Origin: Nocardiopsis alborubida
GTDB lineage: Bacteria; Actinomycetota; Actinomycetes; Streptosporangiales; Streptosporangiaceae
Length of the DNA stretch: 64,000 nucleotides
Assembly: GCF_012396365.1 (NCBI RefSeq)
Contig: NZ_JAAXPG010000001.1
Location: 186,001-250,000, forward strand
Direction of reading: 5' to 3'
The notes beneath the pieces are model-generated. The model saw nothing but the letters and a program-made list of their open reading frames with translations. It ran no database searches and was not told the origin of the DNA. Positions 49,489 through 58,022 of this stretch are shown piece by piece. Within the stretch, counting starts at the first letter, position 1. Every line of letters starts with the position of its first letter. The position numbers were made by a program, and so were the translations under genes.

Positions 49489-50481
49489 CTACGGTGCCGA
49501 GGTCCAGCCCGAGACCAGGAAGTCGACGGCGTCGGCGAAGGAGCGCTTCCAGGTGGTGAAGTCGTGGCCTCCGTGCGGGTGGAGCGTGGCGACCGTCATA
49601 CCGTGTTCGGTGAGCAGGCCGGAGAAGCGCTCGGCCTCACCGTGGATGCTGCCCTCCTGGAGCGGGGTGTGGTCCTCGGTGCCCTCCACCAGCATGAACC
49701 TGAGGTCGCGCACCTCCTCGGAGCCGAGCAGCCGGTCGGGGGAGTGCGGCTCGGTGTCGCCGCCGAAGACGCCGTGCGGATCGTCCACCCGGAAGTACCC
49801 GGCCCAGGACACCACCTGGGTGTAGAGGTCGGGGTTGCGCAGCGCCAGCGCCGCCGCCCCGTACCCGCCCATGGAGAACCCGCCGACGGCGCGCAGTTCG
49901 CGGGGGCGCGTGTGCTCGCCCTCGACGGCCTCAACGGCCGCGCCGGTGACGAAGCTCTCCAGCGCGAACCCCCCGTCGGCGGCGTCGCCCCACTCGGTGG
50001 TGGAGCCACCGCTCTCCTGGCCGTAGGGGGCGGCGATGACGAACTCGACCCCCGAACGGCACATCTGCCGGTCCAGGAGCGCACCGATGTCCTCGTCCAT
50101 GAGCGTCTCGTGGGTGGAGGCCGACCCGTGCAGCAGGTAGAGCACGGGCAGGTTCGCGCTGTCGGGGCCCGAGGGGCGCCGGATCCACAGGGGGCGGCCG
50201 CCCTCGGGCGCGCCGGTGTCGGGCAGGGTGACGACCTCGTCCCTGCCGGGTGCGGCGCAGGCCGCGACCTGTCCGGGACGGGGCAGGAGCGCGGAGGCGG
50301 AGGGCTCCTGGCGCGGGGAGAAGCGCGTCTGGCTGTCGGCCAGCCGGGGCTCGGGGTCCAGGCCGGATTCGAGCCGCTCGGTCAGCTCCTCGGGCGGGAC
50401 CGTGGCCAGCGTCGCGGCTGCCGTGGCGACCACGCAGGAGGAGGCGAGCACGAAGGCCCGCCTGGAGAAGGACGCGAACAC
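49489..50481 (-). CDS. Exported esterase (Esterase D / antigen-85-like)
   Basis: 330 aa with a Tat-like or Sec signal at the N-terminus (FSRRAFVLASSCVVATAAATLA). Alpha/beta hydrolase with oxyanion strand LPVLYLLHGSA, nucleophile elbow GGFSMGGYGAAAL and a C-terminal HPHGGHDFTTWKRS that supplies the catalytic His. GTG 50481. Probably hydrolyses acyl esters outside the cell. Confidence 0.85.
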   Translation of the reverse strand: MFASFSRRAFVLASSCVVATAAATLATVPPEELTERLESGLDPEPRLADSQTRFSPRQEPSASALLPRPGQVAACAAPGRDEVVTLPDTGAPEGGRPLWIRRPSGPDSANLPVLYLLHGSASTHETLMDEDIGALLDRQMCRSGVEFVIAAPYGQESGGSTTEWGDAADGGFALESFVTGAAVEAVEGEHTRPRELRAVGGFSMGGYGAAALALRNPDLYTQVVSWAGYFRVDDPHGVFGGDTEPHSPDRLLGSEEVRDLRFMLVEGTEDHTPLQEGSIHGEAERFSGLLTEHGMTVATLHPHGGHDFTTWKRSFADAVDFLVSGWTSAP

Positions 50482-50599
50482 ACCGAAACCTCAGGGTCGG
50501 GTCAGCGGCACCCTGTCGGGGGACCGGAGGAACGTCACTGAGTGTAATGTGCCATGTGTGCCCGGTCGCGGAACGGGGGGAAACCTCCCCTCTTCGTGG

Positions 50600-51583
50600 T
50601 CAGACCGTGACCGCGTGCCGCAGTCGCAGGTCGTCCGGGTAGGGGCGCAGGTAGGTCTGGTCGCGGGCCCACCCGATGTCCTCCGCCGCGCAGTGGTGGC
50701 GCAGCAGCGCCACCGGGACGCTCAGCGGCACCTGTTCGTGCCGGTAGTCCTCGATCGCCCCCAGCAGGTCGTGCCTGCGGGCGTCGTCCAGCAGCGGGCT
50801 CAGCATCCCGAAGGCGTGCTGGAGGGCGTTGACGTGCTTGCCACGGCTCGGCCGCACGGCCATCGCCCGGTGGAAGGCCTCGGTGTAGACCGCCCGGACC
50901 TCCTCGGGGGCGTCGGTGCCGGCGCGCGCCACGATCCTGCCCGTCTCCCGGTACCCCTCCGGGGAGTGCGACATCAGCTGGAGCTTCTGGCGGGTGTGGA
51001 ACGCCACCAGGTCGCGCGGACGCCAGTCGGACTCCCACAGGTGACGCAGCCGCGCGTGCGCGAAGACGCGCTGGGCGAACAGTTCGCGCAGCACGGGGTC
51101 CATCAGGCGGCCCTGCTCCTCCACGGGGAGGGAGGGCAGCAGATCGGTGAGCCGCTGGGCGAAGGCGCCCCGGCCCCTGCCGTCCACCCGGCTGCCGCCC
51201 TGGTCGAACACGGGCAGGGCGAACAGGCCGCAGCTGGGCGACTTGTTCTTGAGCACGTACCCGTCCAGATGGCGCAGCTGGGCCAGGTGGCGGTCGGCGA
51301 CCTCGGCCAGTTCCTCGGTGCGGTCGGCGCCGTCCGCGCTGGAGACCACCCGGTCCAGCCCCTCCCGGCGTTGCAGGCGCAGGGTGGGGCGCGGGACCCC
51401 CAGTCCGATCTCCGCCTCCGGGCAGACCGGCAGCCAGTCCACGTGGCGGTCGAGCTCGTCGGTGAGGAAGCGCGAACGGGAGTGCCCGCCGTTGTAGCGG
51501 ACCGGAGCGCCGAGCAGACAGCTGGACACCCCGACCCTGGGGCGGACCCGCGGGTCGGGCACAGGAGGAAGCCGTGTGGTCAT
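50600..51583 (-). CDS. DUF523 and DUF1722 (YbgA-like) protein
   Basis: 327 aa. DUF523 half: RVGVSSCLLGAPVRYNGGH, WLPVCPEAEIGLGVPRPTLR and KNKSPSCGLFALPVF, with four cysteines likely binding an Fe-S cluster or metal; DUF1722 half from about residue 190. The homologue in E. coli lies beside the photolyase gene, and here a broken photolyase start lies divergently upstream. Recent work links this family to thiouracil/thioester desulfuration, though I would not assign a reaction. Confidence 0.85.
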   Translation of the reverse strand: MTTRLPPVPDPRVRPRVGVSSCLLGAPVRYNGGHSRSRFLTDELDRHVDWLPVCPEAEIGLGVPRPTLRLQRREGLDRVVSSADGADRTEELAEVADRHLAQLRHLDGYVLKNKSPSCGLFALPVFDQGGSRVDGRGRGAFAQRLTDLLPSLPVEEQGRLMDPVLRELFAQRVFAHARLRHLWESDWRPRDLVAFHTRQKLQLMSHSPEGYRETGRIVARAGTDAPEEVRAVYTEAFHRAMAVRPSRGKHVNALQHAFGMLSPLLDDARRHDLLGAIEDYRHEQVPLSVPVALLRHHCAAEDIGWARDQTYLRPYPDDLRLRHAVTV

Positions 51584-51640
51584 GCGCACTTCCTACCCGG
51601 TCAGCGGCCTGAGCACCGGCTTTTCCCCGGAGGATCCGGA

Positions 51641-51840
51641 GTGCCCGCGCGAACACGTCCGGTGGAGGAGCGCCGCTCGGCGCCCGCCACCATCGTCCTG
51701 TTCACACAGGACCTCCGCGTCCACGACCATCCCGCCCCGGCCGCCGCGGTCGAGCTCTCTGCTCGTCCTCCGGGGCGGCGCGGTCAGGGAGGTCGCCGTC
51801 CCGTGTCCGGGCCCGGCGCGAGCGGCGCGGGGCGGGGCCG
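51641..51840 (+). pseudogene. phr: DNA photolyase remnant
   Basis: GTG 51641 still has GGAGG upstream. The frame reads VPARTRPVEERRSAPATIVL then FTQDLRVHDHPAPAAAVEL, the N-terminal antenna-domain start of deoxyribodipyrimidine photolyases. Homology then jumps frame to SLLVLRGGAVREVAVP, which corresponds to a segment about 60 residues further on. Everything after, including the FAD domain, is lost. Confidence 0.55.
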
Positions 51841-51892
51841 CCGCGTGGTCGCGGACACGCCCGCCGCCGTGCCACCGTCCGCGTGCCGCGGG

Positions 51893-52423
51893 TCAGCTGG
51901 GGTCGAAGGCCCTGAGGAAGGCCTGGTGCGCGACGTCGTCGAACAGCACCAGGCGGATCTCCGGCACGCGCAGGTGCGCGGAGTGCAGGGCCCAGGCGGC
52001 GATGCGCGCCGCGTCCTCGACCGGCCACCGGTAGGCGCCGGTGGAGATCGCGGGGAAGGCGATCGACTCCGCGCCCAGCTCGTGCGCGACCCGCAGGGAC
52101 TCGCCGTAGCAGGAGGCCAGAAGGGCGCTGCGGTCCTCAGTGGCGCTGTACACCGGGCCGACGGTGTGGACCACCCACCGGGCGGGCAGCCGCCCGGCCG
52201 TGGTGGCCACCGCGTCGCCGACGGGCAGGCCGCCCCCGTAGTGGCCCGCGCGCAGCCGACGGCACTCCTCCAGGATGGACTTCCCGCCCTTGCGGTGGAT
52301 GGCGCCGTCCACTCCGCCGCCGCCCAGGAGCGAGCTGTTGGCGGCGTTGACGACGGCGTCCACGCTCTGCTCGGTGATGTCGCCCCGGACGACGTGGATC
52401 CGGGAGTGGTTCGGAGAGGCCAT
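51893..52423 (-). CDS. Macrodomain O-acetyl-ADP-ribose deacetylase
   Basis: 176 aa, MacroD-type: IHVVRGDITEQSVDAVVNAA, NSSLLGGGGVDGAIHRKGG, HTVGPVYS and FPAISTGAYRWP. Hydrolyses O-acetyl-ADP-ribose or ADP-ribosyl-acidic residues. ATG 52423 with GGGAAGGG upstream. It ends just past the photolyase remnant. Confidence 0.92.
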   Translation of the reverse strand: MASPNHSRIHVVRGDITEQSVDAVVNAANSSLLGGGGVDGAIHRKGGKSILEECRRLRAGHYGGGLPVGDAVATTAGRLPARWVVHTVGPVYSATEDRSALLASCYGESLRVAHELGAESIAFPAISTGAYRWPVEDAARIAAWALHSAHLRVPEIRLVLFDDVAHQAFLRAFDPS

Positions 52424-52649
52424 GGCCCTTCCCTTCCTGTGCCGTGGGTGTGCGGCGGTCGCCGCACTGCGGTGACGGGGGTCGCGTTGTGGGACGGGTG
52501 CCCGGGTTCCCTGGTTCGGTTGGGGCCCGGGGAACGCCCTCCGCGGTCGTCGTCGGAGGAGGTCCGGACCGGGTGCGGGGGAGGCCGATCCCACCCCGCT
52601 CCGGGACCGCTATCCCTTGTCCCGTAGGTGATGAGGATTTAACCTGGGG

Positions 52650-52668
52650 GTACGACAGCGGGTAGTAC
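52650..52668. promoter_or_regulatory. BlaI-type operator candidate
   Basis: GTACGAC and GTAGTAC form an inverted repeat (6 of 7 pairs) around 5 bp, 23 bp before the blaI-like start. It has the TAC/GTA flavour of actinobacterial BlaI boxes and would permit autorepression. Confidence 0.45.
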
Positions 52669-52690
52669 GACCCCAAGTAGAATCACGGGT

Positions 52691-53053
52691 ATGAATCGGC
52701 TTGGCGAACTTGAGCGTGCGGTGATGGATGTACTGTGGTCACGGAACGAACCAATGACGGTTCGTGAGGTCGGCAAGGCTCTGGCCGAGCGCGACCTGGC
52801 GCACACGACCGTCATGACCGTGCTCGACAGGCTCGCCAAGAAGAAGGTCGTCACCCGGGCACGTGAGGGTCGTGCGTGGCGCTACCGTCCGGCAGCCAGC
52901 CGTGAGGCATACGTCTCCGAGTTGATGTTCGACGCGCTCGGACAGACCGGGGACCGCGACGCCGCCCTGGCCGCCTTCGTCCAGTCCATGGACGGCGAGC
53001 AGGCTGAAGCGCTCCGGCGCGCACTCGCGGAAACCGAGCAGCCAAGGAACTAG
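52691..53053 (+). CDS. BlaI/MecI/CopY-family repressor
   Basis: 120 aa winged helix: LGELERAVMDVLWSRNEPMTVREVGKALAE and HTTVMTVLDRLAKKKVVTRAREGRAWRYRP. Repressor inactivated by proteolysis triggered by a membrane sensor. The M56 peptidase gene follows 5 bp downstream, the classical pair. Confidence 0.92.
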   Translation: MNRLGELERAVMDVLWSRNEPMTVREVGKALAERDLAHTTVMTVLDRLAKKKVVTRAREGRAWRYRPAASREAYVSELMFDALGQTGDRDAALAAFVQSMDGEQAEALRRALAETEQPRN

Positions 53054-53058
53054 TCCGT

Positions 53059-54003
53059 ATGGTCAGTGCCGCACTTCTCACCCTCGTCGCGGTCTGCTGT
53101 CTCATCGCGATGGAAGGCCTCCATCGGGCCAAGTGGCCCTCGCGGGGGCCCTACACGGCCGTGATCACGTGGCAGGCGCTCGGTCTGGCCTGGGGCGTGT
53201 CCACCATCGGCGCGCTGCTGGCCTTCGGGCTCTCCTCCTACCAGCTCGGCGCGGCCGGGGGGTCCATGGCCCTGGCCACGGACATCGTGACCGGCGAACT
53301 GCTGCTCGCCGAGCTCTCCCAGGGGCTTGAGGGCGTCAGCCACATCGCGGCCGTGGTCCTGGCCGTCGTGCTGACCCTGGTGCTCTTCTACGGCCTGGTC
53401 TCCTCCTTCGTGCACGTGGTCCGCGTCCGACGACGCCACCACGATCTCCTCGAACTCATCGCCAGCGAGCACCCCGACGTGCCCGGCGCCCGCGTGCTCG
53501 ACCACCCGGCGGCCGCCGCGTACTGCCTTCCGGGCGTGCTGCGCTCGCAGGTGGTCATCAGCGCCGGGGCCCTGGCGGTCCTCGACAACCGCGAGCTGGC
53601 CGCCGTCCTGGCCCACGAGCACGCCCACCTGCGCCAGCGCCACGACCTCGTGCTGCTGCCGTTCTCCTCGCTCAAGCGCGCCTTCCCGCGGTTCCGCCTG
53701 GTCCGCACCTACTACGAGAGCGTCGCGCTGCTCATCGAGATGTGCGCCGACGACCAGGCCAGGCGCAAGAGCTCCTCGCGCGAGCTGGCCATGGCGCTGC
53801 TGCGCTTCGGCGCCGCCGGACCGGCCCCGGTGCCCGCAGGCGCGATGGCGGCCGTTCCCGACGCCGAGCCCGGTGTGATGCGTCGGGTCAACCGCCTCCT
53901 GCACCCCGACAACGAGCTGCCCTACCACGCGGGCGCCTTCATCATGGGCGGTTCCGCCTTCCTGCTGGCCGCGGTCACCTGCCTCTGGCACATCCCGCTG
54001 TGA
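53059..54003 (+). CDS. M56-family membrane metallopeptidase
   Basis: 314 aa BlaR1-type zinc protease without a penicillin-binding sensor domain. Zinc motif HEHAH in AAVLAHEHAHLRQRHD; helices at about 1-20, 30-50, 85-115 and at the C-terminus. Likely cleaves the adjacent BlaI-like repressor after an unknown envelope signal. Confidence 0.9.
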   Translation: MVSAALLTLVAVCCLIAMEGLHRAKWPSRGPYTAVITWQALGLAWGVSTIGALLAFGLSSYQLGAAGGSMALATDIVTGELLLAELSQGLEGVSHIAAVVLAVVLTLVLFYGLVSSFVHVVRVRRRHHDLLELIASEHPDVPGARVLDHPAAAAYCLPGVLRSQVVISAGALAVLDNRELAAVLAHEHAHLRQRHDLVLLPFSSLKRAFPRFRLVRTYYESVALLIEMCADDQARRKSSSRELAMALLRFGAAGPAPVPAGAMAAVPDAEPGVMRRVNRLLHPDNELPYHAGAFIMGGSAFLLAAVTCLWHIPL

Positions 54004-54157
54004 CCCGCGCGGCCGCCGGTCGCGTGTCCTCGTCCGGGGCCGCCGCCGACCGCCGCTCCGACGCGTGTGTGACACCGGCCTCCGCGGGCACGATCAACGC
54101 GTCCCATCCGTTTACGGTGGAGAGCGGGCGGACTCCCCGCTCGGAACGTCGTCGGGA

Positions 54158-54466
54158 GTGTGCGTTTTGTTCGGACTGATCTGGCAGGCCATCTACCTGG
54201 CCACCTTCGTGGCGAGCCTGTACGCGCTGATCGAGGCGATCCGTACGCCGGCAGCGGCCTTCGAGCTGATGGACAAGCAGACCAAGAAGCTGTGGGTCAT
54301 CCTCACCGGTGTCGCCTCGGGCCTCTCCCTGCTGGCCGTGTTCTCCGGCAGCGGGATGTTCGTCATCCTCGGCCTGGTCGCCACCCTCGTCTTCCTGCTG
54401 GACGTGCGTCCGGCCGTCAAGGGCGTGGGCGGCAACAGCAACAACGGCCCCTACGGCCCCTGGTAG
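54158..54466 (+). CDS. DUF2516-like membrane protein
   Basis: 102 aa with three hydrophobic segments (LIWQAIYLATFVASLYALIEA; LWVILTGVASGLSLLAVFSG; MFVILGLVATLVFLLDVRPA) and the KxxWxxxL motif in KQTKKLWVIL typical of DUF2516. GTG 54158 is the likely start (TTG 54167 possible). Function unknown. Confidence 0.75.
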   Translation: MCVLFGLIWQAIYLATFVASLYALIEAIRTPAAAFELMDKQTKKLWVILTGVASGLSLLAVFSGSGMFVILGLVATLVFLLDVRPAVKGVGGNSNNGPYGPW

Positions 54467-54479
54467 GCCTCCCGCGATC

Positions 54480-56978
54480 TCATCCCGCGCTCCCCGCGGA
54501 GGCCTCGGAATCCGCGCTCCCGGCGGAGGCCGCACGCAGCGCCCGCGCCTCCATGGCGTCCAGCACCCGCCGCAGCTCCGCGGAGTAGGCGGGGTCGCCC
54601 GTGTAGTAGGAGTGGCCCAGGATCTCCGGACGTCTGGCCTCGCCGGGCAGGGCGTCGTAGGAGCGCGGGTCCGGCAGCGGTTCGGCCCGCTCCACGACGT
54701 GTGCGGCCCGGGCGCCGACGGAGGGGCCGAGCGTCCGCACCGGGCCGGCGATCGCGTCGGTGACCCGCCACAGGTTGCGCCAGTCCGTCACCCGCTCCCG
54801 CAGGTCCGCGAAAGGCCCCGGCCCGAAGTAGGCCGGGAAGTAGCGGGCGTACAGGCGGTCCAGCGGTGAGCCGTGCGTGATGAGCGCGATCCGGCCCAGG
54901 CAGTCGGTGGGCAGCTGCCAGACGGTGGCCGCCGCCAGCACCGAGCCCTGCGAGTGCCCCGAGAGCACCACGTCCGTGCCCTCCCGGCACAACAGGGCGA
55001 CCCGGGCGCACAGCTGGGGCACGGCCCGCTCCGCGTAGGAGGGCGGCGCCAGCGGGTGGGCCGCCCGGGGCCAGAACGTGCCCACGTCCCACACCGAGCC
55101 GACGGCCTGCCGCGTGGGCCGGTCGCGGTAGGCGCTGCGTCCGATCCAGGCCAGCGCCACCAGGGCGGCGCCGCCCAGCAGGGAGCCGACGCCGATCAGC
55201 CCCGACACCGTTCCCTGGGCGAACCCCCGCACCTCGCCCGGGACGGAGGACACAGCCGACACGGCCGTCGTCGCCGAGGCCGCACCCGCCGGCAGGTGCC
55301 CCGACAGCGTGGAGTGCAGTACGAGCACGCCCAGCGCCACCACCGGGAGCAGGAAGGCCGCCAGCACCCACGGCAGCGCCTCCGTCATCCGGCCCGCCGC
55401 CCGCGCGTGGGCGATGTCCCAGGTGCGGCGGTCGCGCACGCTGCGCGCGTAGTCCTCGGTGACCCCCTCCAGGTGCGACCGGGTGTCGCGGCGCAGCCGC
55501 AGGGCGAGCACCCCCACCACGACCAGCGCGATGGCCGCCTCCAACGCGAACGCCAGCTGGAGCCAGGAGTAGGCGGCCGGCACCGACAGCGGCAGGCAGT
55601 CCACCTCGGGGGTGGCCAGGGTGCCGCAGCCGCTCAGAGCCAGTGACCCCTGGTAGACGAGCGCGGCCGAGAACCCGCCGCCGAGCAGGGCGCCCAGGGC
55701 CGCCGTGGCCGGACCCGCCAGGCCGCGCATCGCCGCGCCGCCGTGGGAGCGGTCGGAGGCGAACAGGAACAGCGCCGCCGCCAGCATCACCAGTACCAGG
55801 ACCGCCTGGATCGCGAACAGCGTGTTGAGGATCGCCCCGTTGCCGGGCAGCCGTCCCGACGCCGCCCACTCGGGGCGGGGCCAGAGCGCGTACGCGGCCA
55901 CCGCCAGCCCCAGGACCAGGGTGGCGTCGCGCAGCAGGCGGCAGACCCGGTCGGCCCGGGCGTTCCAGCGCGGGTCGGTGCCCGGGACCAGCACGCTCAG
56001 GGTGCTCAACGTGACCACCGCGGCCAGCAGGGCCGAGAGGAGTGCGCCGACCATCCACGGCCCCGGTCCGTCGGGCGGTCCCGCCGTCGACGGTCCCAGG
56101 TCGTGCCGCAGCGCCGGTACGACCAGCAGGGCGGCCACCGTGCCCAGAGCCGCCGAGATGTGCGCCGAGCGCAGCCGGGCCATGGTCTCGCTGTTGCGCC
56201 AGAAGCCCTTGTGGCTCAACGGGGCGGCCGCGCTGGGGCGGGGCGGTATCGGGCTCTCCACGACCTCGTAGTCGGCCGCCGTGCGCCGCGACAGCAGCCA
56301 CAACACCACGATCAGGACCAACGGCAGCACCGCGCCCACCAGCAGGGCCGGGCCCGGCGCGGACAGCACCGACGAGGGCGAGCCCAGGAAGGCCAGCCAG
56401 GGGCGGGCCCGCACGCACTCCTCGCCCTGCCCGGAGGCGCACTGCCAGGCCACCAGGTCCATGCCGATCCCCGCCGCGGCCAGGGTGATGAGCACCGTCA
56501 GGGACAGCGCGAGCAGCCGCACGCCCCCGCCGTAGGCGTTGTTGGCCAGCAGCCGTGCCCCCGTGGGGTCGCGGTCCATCCGTCCGGGCCGCATCCAGTA
56601 CGCCACGTTGACGAGCATGAACGGCAGCAGCAGCAGCCAGAACGCCCGGGAGGAGCGCCCGGAGGTGAGGTTGCCCCAGGCGAAGATCTCCCGGCGCACA
56701 CCCGGGACGGTCTCGGTGTCGGACTCGCGGCGCCAGCGGAAGAACCCCGCCAGCCGGTCGCCGCCCACGCGCATCGCGGGTTCCACGTCCAGCAGTTCCT
56801 CGGCCTGGCCGCCGCTGACGCCGTGCACGCGCAGCTCGACCCGCTCGGCCACGGGGGAGCCCGGTCCGGTCGGGACGGGCGGTGGAGAGGCTTCGTCGGG
56901 GGAGGTCCCGGGGGAGCGGGGAGCGGGGGCGGTCGGTTCGGGCTCGTAGGGGCTGAGGGGTTCGGCGAGGTCCGACAT
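54480..56978 (-). CDS. Large membrane protein with lipase-like domain
   Basis: 832 aa. The N-terminal 45 residues are Pro-rich; then RVELRVHGVSGGQAEELLDV begins a hydrolase-like strand, followed by about ten membrane helices (100-600). A C-terminal alpha/beta hydrolase segment carries the nucleophile elbow GTDVVLSGHSQGSVLAAATV and LITHGSPLDRLYARYFP. ATG 56978 with CAGGA upstream; the frame is open much further but the extra part is low-complexity and covers repeats and the TetR gene. Putative membrane lipase; substrate unknown. Confidence 0.78.
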   Translation of the reverse strand: MSDLAEPLSPYEPEPTAPAPRSPGTSPDEASPPPVPTGPGSPVAERVELRVHGVSGGQAEELLDVEPAMRVGGDRLAGFFRWRRESDTETVPGVRREIFAWGNLTSGRSSRAFWLLLLPFMLVNVAYWMRPGRMDRDPTGARLLANNAYGGGVRLLALSLTVLITLAAAGIGMDLVAWQCASGQGEECVRARPWLAFLGSPSSVLSAPGPALLVGAVLPLVLIVVLWLLSRRTAADYEVVESPIPPRPSAAAPLSHKGFWRNSETMARLRSAHISAALGTVAALLVVPALRHDLGPSTAGPPDGPGPWMVGALLSALLAAVVTLSTLSVLVPGTDPRWNARADRVCRLLRDATLVLGLAVAAYALWPRPEWAASGRLPGNGAILNTLFAIQAVLVLVMLAAALFLFASDRSHGGAAMRGLAGPATAALGALLGGGFSAALVYQGSLALSGCGTLATPEVDCLPLSVPAAYSWLQLAFALEAAIALVVVGVLALRLRRDTRSHLEGVTEDYARSVRDRRTWDIAHARAAGRMTEALPWVLAAFLLPVVALGVLVLHSTLSGHLPAGAASATTAVSAVSSVPGEVRGFAQGTVSGLIGVGSLLGGAALVALAWIGRSAYRDRPTRQAVGSVWDVGTFWPRAAHPLAPPSYAERAVPQLCARVALLCREGTDVVLSGHSQGSVLAAATVWQLPTDCLGRIALITHGSPLDRLYARYFPAYFGPGPFADLRERVTDWRNLWRVTDAIAGPVRTLGPSVGARAAHVVERAEPLPDPRSYDALPGEARRPEILGHSYYTGDPAYSAELRRVLDAMEARALRAASAGSADSEASAGSAG

Positions 56979-57151
56979 ACGAAGCATCCTGCCACGCTCC
57001 GTATCCGGGCGACAGCGGTACTTCGAACCTGTGGACAACACCGGGGGAACTCCGCGTACGGCCCCGTCCGGGCACGGGGTCCGCACACGGAGGACGGTGT
57101 ACGGGGAGGCGCCGCGCGCAGGGGGCGCCGCCCACGAGGACGCGGCGCGTA

Positions 57152-57245
57152 CGGGCGCCCCCGCCCGCGTGCGACCCGCACACGGGCGCCCCCGCCCGCG
57201 TGCGACCCGCACACGGACGCACCCGCACACGGACGCACCCGCGCA
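57152..57245. repeat. Tandem repeats between lipase-like and TetR genes
   Basis: Two adjacent identical 31-bp units starting CGGGCGCCCCCGCCCGCGTG (57152-57182, 57183-57213) followed by two 16-bp units CGGACGCACCCGCACA/CGGACGCACCCGCGCA (57214-57229, 57230-57245). Slippage-prone; no gene. Confidence 0.8.
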
Positions 57246-57262
57246 CGGACTGCCCGCCGACG

Positions 57263-57856
57263 TCAGGAGGGCGGCGGCAGCCGTAGTCCCCGCAGCAGCA
57301 GTTCGACCATCCGGCGCGGGTCGTAGCGGGGGTCTTCGCGCCCGACGCAGAGGTTGCCGATGCCGCGCATCAGCTCGTAGGCCCGCGTGCCGGGCCCGAT
57401 CTCCCCGGCCTCGACCGCGGCGTCGAGCAAGCGCGTGCAGACGGGCACCAGGCGGTCGAGGAAGTAGGAGTGCAGAGCCTCGAAACCGCCGCTGTCCGAC
57501 CGCATCGCATCGGCCAGTCCGTGCTTCGTGACCAGGAAGTCGACGAAGAGGTCGACCCACTCGCGGAGCGCGGTGAACGGGGACCCGGCCTCGGCCAGCA
57601 GCCTCGGACCGGCCTCGGCGCAGGCCTCGACCTGGTGGCGGTAGACGGCGACGACCAGGTCCGCGCGCGTCGGGAAGTGGCGGTAGATCGTCCCCATCCC
57701 GACGCCCGCCCGGGCCGCGATCTCGCGGATCGGCGCGTCGACGCCGGAGGTGACGAACACCGCGGCGGCGGCGGTGAGCAGCTTCTGCTGGTTGCGCACC
57801 GCGTCGGCCCGCCTGCCGCGGACCGGAACCTCCTCCGACCCCCCTGTGCTGGGCAT
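57263..57856 (-). CDS. TetR-family transcriptional regulator
   Basis: 197 aa. N-terminal HTH: QKLLTAAAAVFVTSGVDAPIREIAARAGVGMGTIYRHFPTRADLVVAVY; the C-terminal ligand-binding domain is of the SbtR-like type. ATG 57856 with GGAGAG upstream. Divergent from the alpha/beta hydrolase at 58023, with two operator-like repeats between, so it likely represses that gene and itself. Confidence 0.9.
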   Translation of the reverse strand: MPSTGGSEEVPVRGRRADAVRNQQKLLTAAAAVFVTSGVDAPIREIAARAGVGMGTIYRHFPTRADLVVAVYRHQVEACAEAGPRLLAEAGSPFTALREWVDLFVDFLVTKHGLADAMRSDSGGFEALHSYFLDRLVPVCTRLLDAAVEAGEIGPGTRAYELMRGIGNLCVGREDPRYDPRRMVELLLRGLRLPPPS

Positions 57857-57887
57857 ACACGCTCTCCTTCCGGCGGACGTTGCGAAA

Positions 57888-57926
57888 CGGAACACTGCTC
57901 CGTATATTAAGAGGAACAGCGCTCCG
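57888..57926. promoter_or_regulatory. TetR operator repeats
   Basis: CGGAACACTGCTCCG (57888-57902) and GGAACAGCGCTCCG (57913-57926) are two near-palindromic copies with 10 bp between, enclosing TATATT, a likely -10 for one of the divergent genes. Strong candidate for the adjacent TetR protein. Confidence 0.65.
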
Positions 57927-58022
57927 CTTGCAGTCTAGCTGCGACGGGACACTTCTGCCCGCCCTGCCCGCCGCCGGTCCGACGAGGTCGGCGGCGGAGG
58001 GCCATCGAAGGGAAGACGCACC

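Noticed and set aside
50216-52627. 803-codon plus-strand frame
   Set aside because: Antisense to the esterase, DUF523 and macrodomain genes; only the short photolyase segment inside it has any homology.
57152-57245. CRISPR-like repeats
   Set aside because: Units are directly adjacent without unique spacers; simple tandem duplication.
56979-57860. Continuation of the lipase-like frame upstream to 57860
   Set aside because: The extra 294 codons read through tandem repeats and antisense-free TetR DNA in the wrong frame and are Arg/Ala-rich; ATG 56978 with CAGGA is sufficient.
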